A program made the translations under genes and the position numbers. Positions 55,802 to 57,739 of a stretch of DNA of 57,739 nucleotides are shown piece by piece (within the stretch, counting starts at the first letter, position 1; each line of letters opens with the position of its first letter). A model generated the notes under the pieces. That model was not told the DNA's origin, ran no database searches, and worked only from the letters and a program-made list of their open reading frames with translations. The stretch is from Acidobacteriota bacterium. Its GTDB lineage: Bacteria > Acidobacteriota > Terriglobia > Terriglobales > Acidobacteriaceae. The stretch lies in the NCBI GenBank assembly GCA_013289875.1, contig JABCZC010000031.1:1-57739 (forward strand), read 5' to 3'.

Positions 55802-57739
55802 ATGAAGACCATTGCGCTGCTACGTTATCTTGTTGCATCGGCAATCATGGTATCTCTGCTGACGAGCGCAGCTTTTGCCCAGACACCGGGGACAGGCGCG
55901 ATCTCCGGCGTAGTCTACGACCCGGCCAATCGCTTGGTTACGAATGCCACGGTGGCGGCAGCCAACAACGCGACACATATCTCGCGATCGGTGACATCGA
56001 CAGACGGCGTATTTCGAATGCCGCTGCTGCCGCCGGGTGGTTACACCGTCACCGTGACTGCGCCGGGATTTGCGCCAAACGTTCTGAACTCGGTCCAGGT
56101 CACGGTGAGCCAAACGACCTCATTGAACGTGACCTTGGCGGTTGGGGCGGTTGGGGAAGCTGTGCAAGTACTCGGAGACTCTGAAATCGTCGACATCGAC
56201 AGCTCAACTCTGGGCGGAGTGGTGAACGAAACTGCGGTCCAGGCTTTGCCGCTGTCGAACCGCAACTACACCCAGATCCTTGGGCTTTCGCCGGGAGTGG
56301 TGGTCGACCTGCCAAATGCAGGCCAACTAGGAAACGGGACGCAGAATGTGGCCTCCAATGGCGCGACTCCTACCGCGAACAACATTCAATTCAATGGAAT
56401 TGACGCCAACAACCTGGCAGAAAATTCAGCCGCCACTGCCGGAACATCTGACGTCGGCACGGCCATTCCAGCGCCCGACTCGATCCAGGAGTTTCGGGTG
56501 CAGACGGCAAACTTCGATGCAGCTTACGGACGCGGCACGGGCGCAAATGTCGATCTGGTTACCAAGAGCGGTACGAACCAATACCACGGGAGCGCATGGG
56601 AATTTGTTCGCAACAACATCTTCAACGCGAACGATTTCTTTTCGAAGCTTGATGGTCAGCCGCGGCCCGATCTGAAACAGAACCAGTTTGGCGGCTCGAT
56701 CGGCGGCCCGATCAGGCGTGACAAGATGTTCTTCTTTGGGGCATATCAAGGAACGACCGATGTTAATGGCTTGGGCGGCGAGCAGAATCCTATCCTGCCG
56801 CTGCTAACTTCGAACCGTTCGGCGGCGACACTGGGAGCGCAGTTCTGCCCGGCGGGACACCTGAACAACATGGGACAACCGGCGACAGGATATCTCACCG
56901 AGGCCGGCGGAGCCCAGGTTGCCTGCGATGGATCGAACATCAACCCGGTAGCGGTCGCGATCCTCAATGCAAAATTGCCGAATGGGCAATTTGCCGTGCC
57001 GAGTCCGCAGGTCCCGCTGCCAATTACCGGACCAGACCCCTCAGACCAATTTCCGGTTGGACAATCGACGTTTGCGCCACCGGCCCATTACCGCGAGGAC
57101 CAGTTCACGATCGATCTGGATGACACGCTGAACGATCGGAATACGCTGTCGGGACGGTTCTTCTACTCGCGTGCGCCAACGACGCAACCCTTCTCGCCGA
57201 ACGCCGCGAACGTTCCCGGCTGGGGAACCGATGAGCTGAACCGGAACACGATGTTCGTCTTGTCGGATACTCACGTCTTCACGTCGAACCTCGTGAACAT
57301 CGCGCGGTTTGGATACATGCGCTACGATGGGCTCTCAACTGTCCAAAATCCGCTTACCGCGCAGGCGATCGGAATGGGCACACCCACCGGTTCGACAAGT
57401 TCAACAGCGAACGCTCCCGGACTGACCGTCGGCGGGTTCACGATCGGCGATGCCGGAACGCCATCGCAGTGGCAGGTGACAAACTCCTTCATCTGGCAGG
57501 ATACGGTTTCGCTGACACGAGTCCGGCAGAATATGCGCTTTGGAGCCGAGGTCAAACGGCACGAGGTAGATCAGAACGATCCTATCGAGACGGATGGGCT
57601 ACTGCAGATCGGCACCTTCAATGACTTTCTTCTGGGGCAAAGTGCAGCCCAGAATGGCAGCCCGCAAGGACTGAGTAACGTGAGCAACAGCCAGGCAGGT
57701 GGAGGGATCTTCCGCAGAGACTCGCGCTACAACGACTTC
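55802..57739 (+). CDS. TonB-dependent receptor, Oar-like, 3' end beyond the window
   Basis: At least 646 codons remain open to the right edge. A signal peptide (first ~26 residues, ending A-A-F-A before Q-T-P-G) is followed by a carboxypeptidase-regulatory-like domain ('AISGVVYDPANRLV', 'GVFRMPLLPPGGYTVTVTAPGF'), a plug domain with 'ALPLSNRNYTQILGLSPGVV' and 'FRVQTANFDAAYGRGTGANVDLVTKSGTN', and the first part of the barrel. The plug differs from the receptor at 27715, so it is a separate family member with an unknown ligand. ATG 55802 is chosen from the signal peptide; no strong ribosome-binding site precedes it. Confidence 0.9.
   Translation, partial: MKTIALLRYLVASAIMVSLLTSAAFAQTPGTGAISGVVYDPANRLVTNATVAAANNATHISRSVTSTDGVFRMPLLPPGGYTVTVTAPGFAPNVLNSVQVTVSQTTSLNVTLAVGAVGEAVQVLGDSEIVDIDSSTLGGVVNETAVQALPLSNRNYTQILGLSPGVVVDLPNAGQLGNGTQNVASNGATPTANNIQFNGIDANNLAENSAATAGTSDVGTAIPAPDSIQEFRVQTANFDAAYGRGTGANVDLVTKSGTNQYHGSAWEFVRNNIFNANDFFSKLDGQPRPDLKQNQFGGSIGGPIRRDKMFFFGAYQGTTDVNGLGGEQNPILPLLTSNRSAATLGAQFCPAGHLNNMGQPATGYLTEAGGAQVACDGSNINPVAVAILNAKLPNGQFAVPSPQVPLPITGPDPSDQFPVGQSTFAPPAHYREDQFTIDLDDTLNDRNTLSGRFFYSRAPTTQPFSPNAANVPGWGTDELNRNTMFVLSDTHVFTSNLVNIARFGYMRYDGLSTVQNPLTAQAIGMGTPTGSTSSTANAPGLTVGGFTIGDAGTPSQWQVTNSFIWQDTVSLTRVRQNMRFGAEVKRHEVDQNDPIETDGLLQIGTFNDFLLGQSAAQNGSPQGLSNVSNSQAGGGIFRRDSRYNDF

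Noticed and set aside
1..57739. CRISPR array or toxin-antitoxin module
   Set aside because: No regular repeat-spacer pattern was found; the only direct-repeat runs are the 18-bp, 9-bp and 48.4-kb arrays, and no small gene pair of toxin-antitoxin type was recognised.

Overview
The window looks like a chromosomal segment of a soil or plant-litter acidobacterium (Acidobacteriota, Terriglobia/Acidobacteriaceae-like). The lineage is inferred from gene content: two very large TonB-dependent receptors that start with a carboxypeptidase-regulatory-like domain, a Ser/Thr kinase fused to a TolB-N-like domain and TPRs, a DUF2911 protein, a stand-alone STAS-like protein and a large pectin locus. No 16S or other phylogenetic marker is present.

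Layout. (1) 1-1.5 kb: the 3' end of a tyrosine recombinase reads into a tRNA-Arg(CCG) gene (an attachment-site edge), followed by DUF2911 and STAS-like genes. (2) 1.7-11.3 kb: a sigma-54 activator is transcribed divergently from a radical SAM enzyme, a COG3581-like protein and a 1,248-residue double BadF/BcrA-type ATPase. A good sigma-54 promoter lies in front of the radical SAM gene, so the activator probably controls this ATP-driven reductase system of unknown substrate. A FtsX/MacB-type permease follows. (3) 12.7-15.3 kb: a compact RiPP-like cassette with an Os1348/NHLP-type precursor that has no cysteine, a protein with the two DDxxD motifs of class I isoprenoid synthases, and a LanM dehydratase domain with no LanC cyclase. 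A soluble Ser/Thr kinase with TPRs lies just downstream. (4) 19.1-38.2 kb: a pectin/galacturonate utilisation locus. A five-gene catabolic operon (uronate isomerase UxaC, ExuT-like transporter, LarA-type nickel-pincer epimerase, tagaturonate epimerase UxaE, SDR dehydrogenase) faces a GntR/FCD repressor. Then come a GH28 pectinase, a TonB receptor, a GH28-CE8 fusion, a GH28-CE12 fusion and an esterase-like alpha/beta hydrolase. Four near-identical 13-bp inverted repeats (GWGGT-N3-ACCAC) sit in the promoter regions of these units and tie them into one regulon.

(5) 38.5-48.3 kb: a secreted di-haem cytochrome, then an unusual cassette: a cysteine phytase-like phosphatase with a recently expanded 18-bp repeat, a GAF-like protein, and two paralogous large proteins resembling the N-terminal part of violacein enzyme VioB but lacking its ferritin-like part. 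Convergent to these are a Tat-exported multicopper oxidase and a small cupredoxin-like protein. (6) 48.5-55.1 kb: a tandem-duplicated ATP-grasp-like protein and four glycosyltransferase-like proteins, one fused to TPRs, probably making or modifying a surface glycan or small molecule. (7) 55.8 kb to the end: the start of another TonB receptor, cut by the window edge. Gene remnants (an NHL-repeat scrap and a frameshifted secreted-protein scrap) and a degenerate repeat array lie between these blocks.

The best candidates for undescribed systems are the RiPP/isoprenoid-synthase-like/cyclase-less LanM cassette and the VioB-N pair with its phosphatase and oxidase neighbours. All family assignments were made by reading motifs from memory; no database search was run.
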